Source: Paralithodes platypus
Lineage: Eukaryota > Arthropoda > Malacostraca > Decapoda > Lithodidae
Assembly: GCA_032716605.1 (NCBI GenBank)
Contig: CM064480.1
Span: 48,000,466-48,064,465 of the forward strand
Reading direction: 5' to 3'
Length of the DNA stretch: 64,000 nucleotides
How positions within the stretch are numbered: the first letter of the stretch is position 1; every line of letters starts with the position of its first letter. The notes below the pieces were generated by a model, which saw only the letters and a list, made by a program, of their open reading frames with translations, was not told the origin of the DNA and did not search any database. The position numbers and the translations under genes were made by a program. This document shows, in pieces, positions 43,161-53,057 of the stretch.

Positions 43161-43165
43161 TCTCT
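43018..43165. repeat. (CT)n microsatellite
   Basis: A C run, then about 130 bp of nearly pure CT. Arg/Glu and Ser/Leu frames are by-products. Confidence 0.95.
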
Positions 43166-43259
43166 CACCTGTGAACCTTATAGAGTGAACAAGCATATTC
43201 GTCGAGCTCCTCCGAACACCACTCTACTGTGTAACCATTGTGTATTATCTAACCATTAA

Positions 43260-43608
43260 TTATTTTGGTCCTGTTTTGTTACACTATTATTCCTTCCTTT
43301 ACTAACTGCCGTCCCTTTTAACTCTCAGTACAGTGTTTTATCATAACTTTATTTGTTCCTTTGTGACACTTATCTCTCTTTTTTTATTTCCCTGCTTTAT
43401 TATAACAAATTTAAATATATCTATTCGGCTTTCATTCCCAATTTCGGTGTCTCAGTATAACTTTTTCAGATTTTAGTGAAACTCTTTTATATATCAGTTA
43501 AATTGGTGTTTTTTTGTGAAAAACTAAATTATTGGCTTCATTGGAAGATCGTTTAATACACACTTTAATCGAAAACATTTATTTTCACTAATAAACAATT
43601 CCTTGGTT
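43260..43608. other. Unannotated AT-rich stretch
   Basis: No open frame or repeat seen. Confidence 0.5.
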
Positions 43609-43609
43609 G

Positions 43610-43831
43610 CCATCCATCTGGAATACTGTGTACAATTTGGTTGTCCATATTATCAAAAGGAAATAGCTAAACTGGAGAGAATACAGTGAAGAGTAACAAG
43701 CATTATTCCTAGACTAAGAAAGATGTCATACGAAGAACGTCTAATAGAGTTAAATTTGTTTAGTTTAACAAGGCGCAGGGTAAGAGGTGACCTAATCCAA
43801 GTGCTTAACATTATTTAAGGTATTGTACATT
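43610..43831 (+). pseudogene. CR1-like ORF2 fragment (carboxyl region), left part
   Basis: Reads LEYCVQFGCPYYQKEIAKLE, then a stop, then PRLRKMSYEERLIELNLFSL and RRRVRGDLIQVLNII, matching 49800-50000 of the intact CR1 copy. Two stops are visible. The same copy appears to resume at about 44885. Confidence 0.85.
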
Positions 43832-44258
43832 GATCAAGGGATAGTTGTACCAACAGTGATGTATGGGGCTGAGACATGGGGTCTAAATGTCCAAGAGAAA
43901 AAAAGGTTGGATGTGATGGAGATGAACTGCTAAAGGAGTATGTGGGGAGTAACGCGCAGAGACAGATTGAGGAATGAAGAGGTGCGTAGGAGAGTGGGAC
44001 AACAAGAACCCTTATCGGCCAGAGTGGAAAGAAGGGTGCTATGCTCGTATGGACATGTTGAGCGAATGGGAGATGAAAGGTTTACAAAATAAATATATGA
44101 GTCAGAAACAAAGGGAAATAGATTGAGAGGAAGACCTCGGACGAGATGGAGAGATGATGTAATAAAAGAGTTAGAAAATAGAGAGATGACTGGAGAACAG
44201 GCAACAGAAGTGGTGTTGAAGAGGAATGAATGGAGAATGCTTGTGAATCAATGAGTGT
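43832..44258 (+). pseudogene. RTE-like LINE ORF2 carboxyl fragment
   Basis: Reads IVVPTVMYGAETWGLN, RSMWGVTRRDRLRNEEVRRR, SYGHVERMGDERFTK and RGRPRTRWRDDVIKEL, the typical end of RTE-type ORF2 proteins. It has two internal stops and ends LVNQ-stop. It sits inside the broken CR1 copy. Confidence 0.8.
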
Positions 44259-44318
44259 TAACGCGTTCGTAGGGAGAGGGGGTTGGGTGCCAGTTGGACT
44301 AGATACTAGTCTGTAGGC

Positions 44319-44556
44319 GCCTGGCCCAGAGGCATATCCACCAACTGTACTCCACTCTCGCACCAGTGGTGAGAACGGCTGCACGAGACGAAGGGGTAAC
44401 TAGCTCAAACTTCGCAACTAGGTTAGGCCATATGGAGCGGGGTGTGCGTGAGTTGCTAAGTTTGAGTGAGTTACCCCTTCAAATCATCTCGGCAGCCGTT
44501 CTCACCACTTGGTGCGAGAGTGGAGTACAGTTGGTGAATATGCGGCCCGGAGAGCC
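44319..44556. mobile_element. Foldback element / long hairpin
   Basis: The left arm (44338-44382, CCACCAACTGTACTCCACTC onward) and right arm (44492-44536) are near-perfect inverted repeats of 45 bp. Complementarity extends outward (CATATCCACC with GGTGAATATG) and inward (AAGGGGTAACTAGCTCAAAC with GTTTGAGTGAGTTACCCCTT). About 100 bp of stem in total. Confidence 0.85.
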
Positions 44557-44884
44557 GGTATATATGTAGGGCCATGCCTAGAAGTAATGTGGGCGAGCAA
44601 AGTTGTGTCGCTCCGCTGTGTGTCTACCTGCCGAGACCGGAACCTCTCTGGGAGGTCTGGGACCTGGGGGTTGCTAGAGGTCCCTAGTAATCCTTGGTCT
44701 CTGGGTCTTCTCCTGGGCTACCTAGATGTTTGTGAGTGTTTTTTTTTTTCGTGTTGTTGTTTCTGTTCGGGCTTTGTCTCGAGTCGGACACCCTCAGCTT
44801 TGGGGTATGTTCCTGAGTATGCACATACATACATACAGTGGCAATATGGGTGTCAGCAACTACTTCACAATTGATCATTCACAA
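44557..44884. other. Unidentified insert segment
   Basis: CG-richer sequence with a 121-codon plus frame (44509-44874) and no recognised domain. It lies between the foldback element and the resumption of the CR1 copy, so it is part of the roughly 1-kb inserted block. Confidence 0.4.
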
Positions 44885-45060
44885 TAAACTAGAGGACATT
44901 GTCTTAAGATAATTGGTAAGCCTTTTAACTCACATGATGCAAAACATTTTGTTTCAGTCGAGTAGCAAACCAATGGAATGGACTACTTAGCAATGTCATT
45001 GAGTGTAGCACGTTTATCGATATAAACACGAATGATGCAAGCTTACACGACTTGAACATC
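44885..45060 (+). pseudogene. CR1-like ORF2 fragment, right part
   Basis: Reads LKIIGKPFNSHDAKHF in one frame and a frameshifted NRVANQWNGLLSN-like end, matching KIIGKRFHSHEAKHFFFNRV near 50080 of the intact copy. It continues the fragment at 43610-43831. Confidence 0.75.
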
Positions 45061-45104
45061 TATTTATTTATTTTTAAATCTAAAAGTAAAACAATCCAGA
45101 TAAA

Positions 45105-45168
45105 ACTTAACCTAACCTAACCTATCTAATCTAAAATAACCTAACTTACTTAACCTAACCTAAAACAC
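45105..45168. repeat. Degenerate (CCTAA)n tract
   Basis: AACCTAACCTAACCTATC, then ACCTAACTTACTTAACCTAA: about eight CCTAA-like units with interruptions. CCTAA/TTAGG is the usual arthropod telomere repeat. Confidence 0.7.
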
Positions 45169-45299
45169 TATGTATTTAAGGATTTTAATGATGTGCGTGC
45201 ACTTAAACTGTCGGCTCAATCTATGTTTACACATAAACTTACACATATCATAACATTTGTACACAGACGCCACCATTATCATTTTGGTAACTCTAAGTT

Positions 45300-45520
45300 G
45301 AACTCATTCCAGTTTGTCATTATTTTTTGGGCAGTAAGGGCACCAGGATTGAACGCAATATTCCAGAAGAGGACGGACTAGGGAATTGTAAAGAATGAGG
45401 ATTACTTCTTTGGATTTATGCTCAAATGACCTGCCTATAGAGCCAATTATTTTGTTTGCCTTAACAACTTCTGTATATTGTTGACTGGGACTTAGATTAC
45501 TCGGTATTGTGACTGAAGCG
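45300..45520 (-). pseudogene. CR1-like ORF2 fragment
   Basis: The minus strand reads NLSPSQQYTEVVKANKIIG, GRSFEHKSKEVILILYNSL and RPLLEYCVQSWCPYCPK, closely matching 50920-51110 of the second CR1 copy. It is bordered by a CG/CA tract at its 5' side. Confidence 0.85.
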
Positions 45521-45522
45521 CG

Positions 45523-45557
<35 letters not shown>

Positions 45558-45594
45558 GCGCGCGCACGCGCGCTCGCACGCGCGCGCGCGCGTA
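45519..45594. repeat. (CG)n(CA)n alternating purine-pyrimidine tract
   Basis: GCGCGCGCGCGCACACAC... to CACGCGCGCGCGCGCGTATA, about 75 bp. It has Z-DNA-forming potential by composition. Confidence 0.9.
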
Positions 45595-45711
45595 TACTGC
45601 CAAATACAGCCAATCCATTTCGCCTGTCTTGTTTTTCACTTCACTTGGTCTAGCAACTTTCAACCAACTGGGAAAACAAGAAACAAGACCTACCAGCCAG
45701 TGAGCTCAGAA

Positions 45712-45947
45712 TTAACCCCTTCAGACTCATATGACGCAGAGGTTGCCAGATTAGCAATAAGAAATAGAGTTCTCTCACTCTTAAAATTACCTCTCCAAAA
45801 TTAGTTTTCTGCCCACAGCTAACTCAAAGACAACTGCAGAGGTTGAAGTAACTAAACTAAAGGTTTCTAAATACCCCTGATGGTAACAAAGGCTTTAAAG
45901 TATCCCTAATCGGCTCAAAATCGCGTCATATGTCGGAGAGGGTGTTA
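45712..45947. mobile_element. TTAA-type element with about 25-bp TIRs
   Basis: The left end TTAACCCCTTCAGACTCATA runs into TGACGC. The right end GCGTCATATGTCGGAGAGGG runs into TGTTA and is its approximate reverse complement. 236 bp, non-coding, piggyBac-type termini by pattern. Confidence 0.75.
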
Positions 45948-46490
45948 CCGTTAGTTATATATAAATGGTTAGTATCACATTATTTGATTTTGTTATTACA
46001 AAATTGGCCAAGTTTTATGTGTTATCTAAAATGTGGAACTATTACCGCTTGAAGTGTCTTGCTTTAGAGCGGAAATATTAAAACGTGACAGTGATATTAT
46101 CTCTGAACAAGCGAAGGAACTAAATTAAATACAAAATAAATATAAAGTTTGACGAAGATACAAACAGGATTCGAGAAGAATATATACAAATAATGCATAA
46201 GAAAGTCATTGGTTGAATGGAAAGATGTTTATTATTCCATCTACCATTTGTTTTTCAGTATTTGTTTTAATTTGGAAATATTAATACGCTTGGGTCTAAA
46301 TATCATCAACACATCGATAAAGCATGTCTATATTTACCGGGTATCATACGAGCGCATTATTTCTCAACTATTATCGGCAACTCTGGTGTAGTAGCTTATG
46401 AGCTCAACTGGCATAGAGTGAGAACTGAGCGATCTCTGCCATACCCATAGCTTACTCTGACTGTTCCTTTTACTTATATATTTTCTAGAT
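45948..46490. other. Unannotated AT-rich stretch
   Basis: No gene seen. The word ACCGGGTATCATACGAGCGC near 46337 resembles the family C terminus, but no partner end is present. Confidence 0.5.
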
Positions 46491-46815
46491 CTCAAGTGAC
46501 GGCGTCTCTTCCGTGGATTGACCTCCCAATCTACCAAGATTGGAAACCAAAGCGTCACATTTTTCCTTTGCCCCTCAACTTTCTCTTCATAATTGCTGAG
46601 GGGCACAGGGCCCGGGTGGGGCTTTGGTTTCCCGGGCGTTTCTGCACCCTCCTCAGCTCCCCGCCATGGAGTGGCTTCGGTCACCCAGGCTTTATTGTGG
46701 TCGGCAGGGAGGGTTCTGTGGGGGCGCTCGGTTATGGCCTTGGCCTTGCTCGGGGCCTTGGGGCTGTTCGGCCAGGCAGCTTGGGGAACACCAACAACAA
46801 CAACAACAACAACTG
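46491..46815 (+). mobile_element. Probable retroposon 3' end with (CAA)n tail
   Basis: GC-rich sequence ending GGGGAACACCAACAACAACA, a trinucleotide tail (46788-46813) in an AT-rich neighbourhood. The base composition is unlike its surroundings. The tail type fits a LINE or SINE end, but I recognise no protein motif in its frames. Confidence 0.4.
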
Positions 46816-46859
46816 GCATAGAATGTTTCCACCTAAGCTAATCTATGTTCAATTTACCA

Positions 46860-47194
46860 TCTGAGGTCCCAACACATTTGACGGAAAAAAAAACTCGTCC
46901 GAAAAATTTCGATTTTACGATAAAAACTCTAGTATTAATAACCCGTAACCCGTAACGCAAGCTACAGGTAGGTATAGATGCATGCATACAAAACATATAT
47001 ACCGGTATATATAAATAAATAAATAAATAAATAAACTCATGTTTTACAATTGAGATAATTCTATTTTAGCTTCAGAGTGGCCTTTGTCAGTGGTAGTAAA
47101 ATATAGCTAAAAGTAAATTTAGTAGTTTGCCGAAAATCTTGATTATTTGTATGCTATTTAGAAGAGGGGACATGAACTCGATACTTCTACGGCA
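46860..47194. other. Unannotated stretch with an (AAAT)n tract
   Basis: A TAAATAAATAAATAAATAAA tract near 47011-47035. Nothing else seen. Confidence 0.6.
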
Positions 47195-47560
47195 TTAAGG
47201 GGAGATGGGCTATTTATTTGCTAATTTATGTATTTTTTTATATATTTTTAGTTTCCTCCACAGACCTCCATTAAGCTTTAAAAAACATCTCCTAGACCCA
47301 CCTTCAAGATAAATTTGTATTTGTTTGGTAGAAAAATTTCCCGGCCGAAGGCCGGTTCCTCCTGCAACTACAGGTTCGCCATCGCTTGCCAGGAAAAAAC
47401 GACACCATAATGGCACGAAAGGTCCTAATATAGACAACGAAATGGGATGAAAGGTCATAAAATCGCTAAACAAATGGGCCGAACGTCTTAAAATCTGAAA
47501 ACTAATGGGGCTATACATGAGGAAGAAGGGGGACCAGAAAAACGGCCCATCTCTCCTGAA
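47195..47560 (-). mobile_element. Family A TTAA-type element
   Basis: Starts TTAAGGGGAGATGGGC and ends GGCCCATCTCTCCTGAA. It contains the perfect hairpin CCGGCC-GAA-GGCCGG, CGCCATCGCTTGCCAGG and the four phrases. 366 bp. Confidence 0.85.
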
Positions 47561-47805
47561 AAATAAAGTGCTAGTCAAACAAATGTATATTGCCAAGTAA
47601 ATATTATAAACACTTTAACGTACACGGTTACTAGGAAATTGGTGTTTGTTTTGTGTGTTCGCATTAACTGGATATCAGTAATTTGTTTTCATTTTTTAAA
47701 TATCACTAGGATTTATTCGGCAAGCCAAAATAATACTAATAAAATACATAAATAGATAAATACATTAGTAATAATCATCATTTAGTTGCTTCTATTGTTT
47801 AATGA

Positions 47806-47965
47806 AACGGTAGTGGCCCTCTCATCACATCCTTTAGTTTGACGATTTTGATGCATTTCGCCCTTTTAGTTTAGTGATAATAAGACTACCTCATTCTGGT
47901 GTCAATTTCATGGCGAGGAATAGCGAGCCAGATATTTATGAAAAATCAGCCTTAAGCTGACATAG
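47806..47965 (+). mobile_element. Family A fragment
   Basis: TTTAGTTTGACGATTTTGAT, GCATTTCGCCCTTTTAG, CATTCTGGTGTCAATTTCAT and GGCGAGGAATAGCGAGCCAG identify it. Ends are lost. Confidence 0.55.
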
Positions 47966-48065
47966 CCTATGTTCCAATAAATAAAAGAGAAAACTGACCG
48001 AGAAGCACTAAAGAAGAAAAAAACAAAAAAAAAAGCAGATACCCCCAATGTGTGGTTACGAGATG

Positions 48066-48429
48066 TGGTGGTAGTTCCCCCGTCTCCCTCATGCTTAGTC
48101 ATGTTTAGTCCCATTAGTTTTGAGATTTTACGAGGTTCGTTGCATTAGTTTGTCGATTTTAAGTCCTTTCGCTCCATTTTGTTGTCAATATAAAGACCTT
48201 TCGTGCCACTTAGCTGTTGATAGTCCCCAGGCGAGTGATAGCGAGCATATAATTCTAGGAGGAACTGACTTTTGGTCGGAACATTCTTCTACCGAGAAAT
48301 GTACAACATTTATCTTGAAGAGGGGTCTAGGGGGTGTTTTTTTAAGCTTAATGGATGTCTAGCGAGGAAATTATAAAATATATAAATATATAAATAAATA
48401 GATCAAACAATAACCCACTACCCCCTTAA
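48066..48429 (+). mobile_element. Family A TTAA-type element
   Basis: Begins near GTGGTAGTTCCCCCGTCTCC and ends CCACTACCCCCTTAA. It has CTTTCGTGCCACTTAGCTGT, GGCGAGTGATAGCGAGC and AGCTTAATGGATGTCTAGCG. The hairpin is decayed. Confidence 0.75.
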
Positions 48430-48529
48430 CTGGTGGGCCGGTCATCACAGCAGCCCTCCCCTTCCCTCTCACCCTCCTCCTTCCCCCCTCCCCCTCCCCC
48501 TCCTCCTCCTCCTCCCTCTCCCCCTTCTC

Positions 48530-50605
48530 CTCTATATAAGAAACAGAAAAACGGTAACTTCAACAATAGGCCCACTTGTTGCGGAAAATGGAGATCATAC
48601 AGATAACAAAGTACAAATGGCGAATATCCTAAATAACTATTTTGCATCAGTGTTCACGTCGGAAGATACTACCGGTAACCGACCTACCCCTACGAATCAA
48701 TCAAATGGCACTGAGCTCGAAAACTTTACGATTTATGAAGACGATATCCTGTTCGCAATCAACAATTTGAAAGTTAATAAAACCCCAGGCCCTGATAAAA
48801 TATCCCCAAGGATCCTAAAAGAAGCAAAACACGAATTATTAAACCCACTCGCAAATCTGTTCAACAAATCATTGAATGTTGGGATAGTTCCAAACGAATG
48901 TAAACTAGCTAACGTGACACCCATATACAAAAAAGGAAATAAGTCCTCTCCCGGCAATTATCGACCAATTAGCTTAACATCGGTAACGGGCAAATTAATG
49001 GAAACCATTATAAGGGACAAAATAGTAAAACATTTGGAAGAAAATAATTTAATAAAAGATTCTCAGCACGGTTTTAGAAATAAACGTTCATGCTTAACAA
49101 ACTTACTCGACTTCTTCAATGATGTTTACAAATCATATGATAAGGATAGAGCAGTTGATATAATATATCTCGATTTTCAGAAAGCTTTCGATACCGTACC
49201 CCACAAGAGACTAATTGACAAAATAAAAGCTCATGGCATAACAGGAAAAACTCTGAAATGGCTCGAAAATTGGCTCTCAGACCGTAAACAACGAGTTGTA
49301 ATAAATGGTGAAGAATCGGATTGGTGCAAAGTAAATAGTGGCGTTCCCCAGGGTTCGGTATTAGGTCCTATTCTTTTTATAATTTACATAAACGACTTAG
49401 ACGAAGGAATAGAATGCAAAATTTCGAAATTTGCTGACGATACAAAAATTACTAATAAAGTAACCTCAACAGTACATTGGCAAAAACTACAAGGTGACCT
49501 AGACACTTTAGAAAACTGGGCAGAAAAATGGCAAATGAAATTCAACATAGAAAAATGCAAAGTATTACACATCGGTAGTAACAACGCTAAAAAAGATTAC
49601 TCAATGAACAACATTCAACTATCAAATACAAATAATGAAAAGGATCTGGGAGTTATAATATCAAGTGACCTGAAGCCGAGTAAACAGTGTACAGAGGTAA
49701 TAAAAACTGCTAATAAATTGGTGGGTTTCATCGGCAGAACATTCAAATTCAAATCAGAAAAAATCATACTTACTCTATTCAACTCATTGGTGCGTCCCCA
49801 TCTCGAATACTGCGTGCAATTCTGGTCACCGTACTACCAAAAGGACATAAATAAACTTGAAAGGGTGCAACGCAGAGTCACTAAAATGATACCTAGATTG
49901 CGTAATAAACCGTACGAAGAGCGCTTAAAAGAACTAAATTTGTTTAGCTTAACAAAGCGCAGAATGAGAGGTGACCTAATAGAGGTGTTCAAAATCTTCA
50001 AGGGATTCAGCAACCTAAATGTAAGCGAATTATTTACGATCAATCAAGCAAACACGAGAAACAATGGTTATAAGATTATAGGCAAGCGTTTTCATTCTCA
50101 CGAGGCGAAGCATTTCTTCTTCAACCGCGTTGTGAATAATTGGAACAGACTACCCTCGAACATTGTAAACTGTAATACTGTCGAAACATTTAAGAACCAT
50201 CTGGATAAACACATGGCAAATAACCCCCGATTAACACAGTTTCTTTCAGAATAACGCGCAACGAAATGTCAACGCATACCGCAATGTATATTGATTTTCA
50301 TACATCTGTTCCCTTTCAGAATTGTAGTAAATAGAGTTAGCTTAGATTACAAATCAACTTCTTTTTTCTCCCTGTCCTGTTCGAATTTCTGTGTCAGTTT
50401 TTCAATACTGCATGGTATTTTTCCTATCTGTTTCCATGCCAGCATTAGCTGGAGGGAGTGGTGGGTGGGGAGGAGCCTTCTTCTTTGCTATCCTTTTCTC
50501 TACCTCGTAGTCAGTAGATTAGTAGTTTTAGATATCCAAACTGCCCCGTAAGGACCAATAGGTCTGTTGCAGTTTGTTCTCCTTTGTATTCCTTTGTATT
50601 CCTCC
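48530..50605 (+). mobile_element. CR1-like LINE, 5'-truncated, copy 1
   Basis: Starts abruptly inside the ORF2 linker, next to a pyrimidine-rich tract, and continues through the RT and a 350-bp 3' UTR. The UTR ends with a small GACC-AATA-GGTC hairpin followed by CCTTTGTATTCCTTTGTATT repeats. There is no poly(A). 3' short repeats are the CR1 pattern. Confidence 0.9.
48617..50254 (+). CDS. CR1-like ORF2, RT and carboxyl domain, uninterrupted
   Basis: 545 codons from an internal ATG. NKTPGPDKISPRIL and GNYRPISLTSVTGKLMETII (fingers); QHGFRNKRSCLTNLLDFFND; IIYLDFQKAFDTVPHKRL (motif A); VNSGVPQGSVLGPILFIIYI (motif B); SKFADDTKI (motif C, both Asp present). Then the thumb, LVRPHLEYCVQFWSPYY, and an end with FNRVVNNWNRLPSNIV. 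No stop or frameshift, so the copy is young, but it lacks the endonuclease and a 5' end. Confidence 0.95.
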   Translation: MANILNNYFASVFTSEDTTGNRPTPTNQSNGTELENFTIYEDDILFAINNLKVNKTPGPDKISPRILKEAKHELLNPLANLFNKSLNVGIVPNECKLANVTPIYKKGNKSSPGNYRPISLTSVTGKLMETIIRDKIVKHLEENNLIKDSQHGFRNKRSCLTNLLDFFNDVYKSYDKDRAVDIIYLDFQKAFDTVPHKRLIDKIKAHGITGKTLKWLENWLSDRKQRVVINGEESDWCKVNSGVPQGSVLGPILFIIYINDLDEGIECKISKFADDTKITNKVTSTVHWQKLQGDLDTLENWAEKWQMKFNIEKCKVLHIGSNNAKKDYSMNNIQLSNTNNEKDLGVIISSDLKPSKQCTEVIKTANKLVGFIGRTFKFKSEKIILTLFNSLVRPHLEYCVQFWSPYYQKDINKLERVQRRVTKMIPRLRNKPYEERLKELNLFSLTKRRMRGDLIEVFKIFKGFSNLNVSELFTINQANTRNNGYKIIGKRFHSHEAKHFFFNRVVNNWNRLPSNIVNCNTVETFKNHLDKHMANNPRLTQFLSE

Positions 50606-50616
50606 TATCCCTGCCC

Positions 50617-51516
50617 GTACTAGGACCAATTCTCTTTCTAATTTACATCAACGACATAGATGAGGGTCTCACCTGTACAATCTCAAAATTTGCTGACGAT
50701 ACAAAAATTGCAAATAGCGTACTCTCAAAAGATCAAGTTGACGATATGCAACACAATCTAGATAAATTGTTACATTGGGCCCAAATTTGGCAAATGAGTT
50801 TCAATGCAGATAAATGTAAGGTACTACATATCGGATACCTAAATGAGAAAGCAAACTATTCGATGAATGGCACTCAGCTTAAGAATGTAAACAGGGAAAC
50901 CGATCTGGGAGAAACAATATCGAGTAACCTAAAACCGAGTCAACAATGTTCAGAAGTTGTTAAGAAGGCAAACAAAATAATTGGCTTTATAGGCAGATCA
51001 TTTGAGCATAAATCCAAAGACGTAATCCTAACCCTTTACAATTCCTTAGTCCGCCCTCTTCTGGAATACTGCGTTCAATGCTGGTGCCCTTATTACCAAA
51101 AAGACATAAACAAGCTAGAACGAGTTCAACGTAGAGTTCCCAAAATGATACCTAGCCTAAAGAACAAACCATACGAAGAGCGTCTTAGAGAATTAAATCT
51201 ATTTCCTTTAACCCAGCGCAGATTAAGAGGTGACTTAATTCAAGTGTTCAAAATCATCCAAGGCATCGACAATATGAACTGTAGTAAGTACTTCATTATC
51301 GACCAATCTAATTACACGCGGGGAAACGGTTGCAAAATTATTGGTAAATCTTTTAACTCACACGAATCTAAGAATTTCTTCTTCAATCGAGTTGTCAACT
51401 TGTGGAATGGGCTTCCCCGAGACGCTATAGACTGCAGCACCGTTGATTCATTTAAATTCCGCCTTGACAAATATCTCGCATCAAACCCGCGACTGACTGC
51501 GTTTGTAAATGAATAA
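50617..51516 (+). pseudogene. CR1-like ORF2, carboxyl half
   Basis: About 300 codons open: SKFADDTKIANS, WQMSFNADKCKVLHIG, LVRPLLEYCVQCWCPYY, PYEERLRELNLFPL and FNRVVNLWNGLPRDAID. Truncated, with no fingers and no endonuclease, but unbroken over its length. Confidence 0.9.
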
Positions 51517-51740
51517 CTATATTTTATCCTCCCCTCAGTTACTAACCAAAATGTCCCCTACTAACTTCCTAGTCCTGCCACGTTAGTGGCAGGGCAGTAG
51601 TTCCCTTTCCAATGTTCCCTTACCCACTCTAAACCACTGTTTGGACACTTGATCCTCAGTGTTTTGGAGGACAAGCAGCCTAGCAGGGTCACTAGATCTG
51701 TTGTTACTTGATTTCCTTTGTACTCCTTTGTACTCCTCCT
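50617..51740 (+). mobile_element. CR1-like LINE, 5'-truncated, copy 2, head-to-tail with copy 1
   Basis: Joins copy 1's tail directly. It begins within RT motif B (VLGPILFLIYIND) and ends with CCTTTGTACTCCTTTGTACT followed by a TCC tract. It belongs to a different subfamily from copy 1, as protein and 3' UTR differ at many positions. Confidence 0.9.
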
Positions 51741-51744
51741 CCTC

Positions 51745-52255
51745 CTCCTCCCTCTCCCCCTCCCCTCAAACAAACTACTTGCTTGTTTCATATTATAAAG
51801 TTCTAGCACTTATTGTAGATATTTTAGCCCTCACTGTAGTTAAGTGCTTAGCAAACCACCCAGTATAGTTATCTTGCATGACATTGTACTGTAGTTTTGA
51901 CTGATAAACGTTTGTTTTTCAAAATTCTATTTGTCAAGTTAGTAGAGACGCCGCCGATACCAGCGCCACCTGTGTACGCATAAACAAACCCTCTTCTTGT
52001 ATTTTATATATCAAAGTCTAGCCAATACTGTACTTGGTTGAACTTTTTATCCTGGTTATCTATATAAATCGCACACACCAACATTTGTCAAGATAGTTTT
52101 AATATTGGGTTAGTATAATTTAGTTACTGTAATACTTTTTGATACCCTATCTATTAATTGCATTTCAGATACTTGTCACCATATTAATAGGCCTCTCACA
52201 CTCTTACCAGGGATATTACTAACTCCATTATTATTATTATTGTGTCAACCACTGT
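51745..52255. other. AT-rich leader or spacer before the acceptor-like array
   Basis: No coding frame. It may be the 5' UTR of the CR1-like element whose ORF1 starts at 52790, or host DNA. The element's 5' boundary cannot be set from one copy. Confidence 0.4.
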
Positions 52256-52259
52256 ATAA

Positions 52260-52770
52260 ACTAATATACAGGCTTTAGCCTAACTGTGTCATACTGCTAA
52301 CATAATTTTATTTTTATTTTCAGGCATAAAATTGTGTTCTATTACCAACATATTCTTTTTGTGATTAACATATTCTTTTTGTGATTTACAGGCATAGTAC
52401 CATATTGCTAACCAATATTTTTTGTTACTGTACTGTATACTGCTTTCCAGTTTTCTCACTAGGCTAAATTAACCCTCTCCCACTTTTTTCCAGTAAATTT
52501 TGTAACAAATTACTAGTCCATTTGCAATTTTCAGGCTTTAACTGTGTCATACTGCTAACATAATTTTTTGTTTTATTTTCAGGCATAAATTGTGTTCTAT
52601 TGCTAACATATTTTTTGTGATTTACAGGCATATTAATTTTATCATATTGCTAACAACAGTTTGTGTGATTTTCAGGAATTAATTGTATCACATTGCTAAC
52701 ATAAAGATTTTGTGATTTTCAGGATTTAATTGTACCATTTTGCTAACATAAATTTGTGTGATTTTCAGGC
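52260..52770 (+). repeat. Tandem array of 3'-splice-site-like modules
   Basis: Units of 45-48 bp, most regular at 52550-52770, each reading TTGCTAACATA, then a T-rich run, then TTTTCAGG or TTTACAGG. GCTAAC matches the branch-point consensus, and the T run plus CAG-G matches an acceptor. I count eleven pyrimidine-CAG or ACAG ends, at about 52271, 52323, 52391, 52450, 52493, 52534, 52582, 52627, 52675, 52722 and 52768. The ORF1 ATG follows the last by 22 bp. Confidence 0.8.
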
Positions 52771-52789
52771 ATATTGTGATTATATCGTC

Positions 52790-53057
52790 ATGGCGCCGCA
52801 ACGAACCTGCACGAGTTGTTCCGGTAAATTTGGCCCTACCATGTTTGTTGATACTGATGTCCAAATTTGTAGATTTTGCCAGCTCCGAGAGAAGATTGCG
52901 GATGAATTGAATGCAGCTCACCGCAAGATCGATGCCCTGACTACGAAGCTTGAATCCCTTCAAGAATTTGCCATACTCAACGTAGGAGTGCCCTCGGCCC
53001 AAGAAACCACTACAATGTCAACCGCCATTCCAGTGCATACAGTACCGGTACCGGTAC
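52790..53057 (+). pseudogene. CR1-like ORF1, part 1: zinc finger and coiled coil
   Basis: ATG at 52790. CTSC and CRFC form a C-x2-C...C-x2-C finger, followed by a heptad-like helix (REKIADELNAAHRKIDALTT, KLESLQEF). The frame is cut at 53057 by the LTR element and appears to resume at 61430 (IPTPAATLDVAENNND). ORF1 proteins of LINEs bind element RNA. A PHD-like finger plus esterase is the known CR1 layout. Confidence 0.8.

Noticed and set aside
46337..46385. Third family C element
   Set aside because: Only one terminus-like word is present. No opposite end within 300 bp.
52460..52475. TTAACCCTCTCCCACTTTT as a further piggyBac-type end
   Set aside because: No partner end found nearby. It lies within the acceptor-like array and is better explained as part of it.
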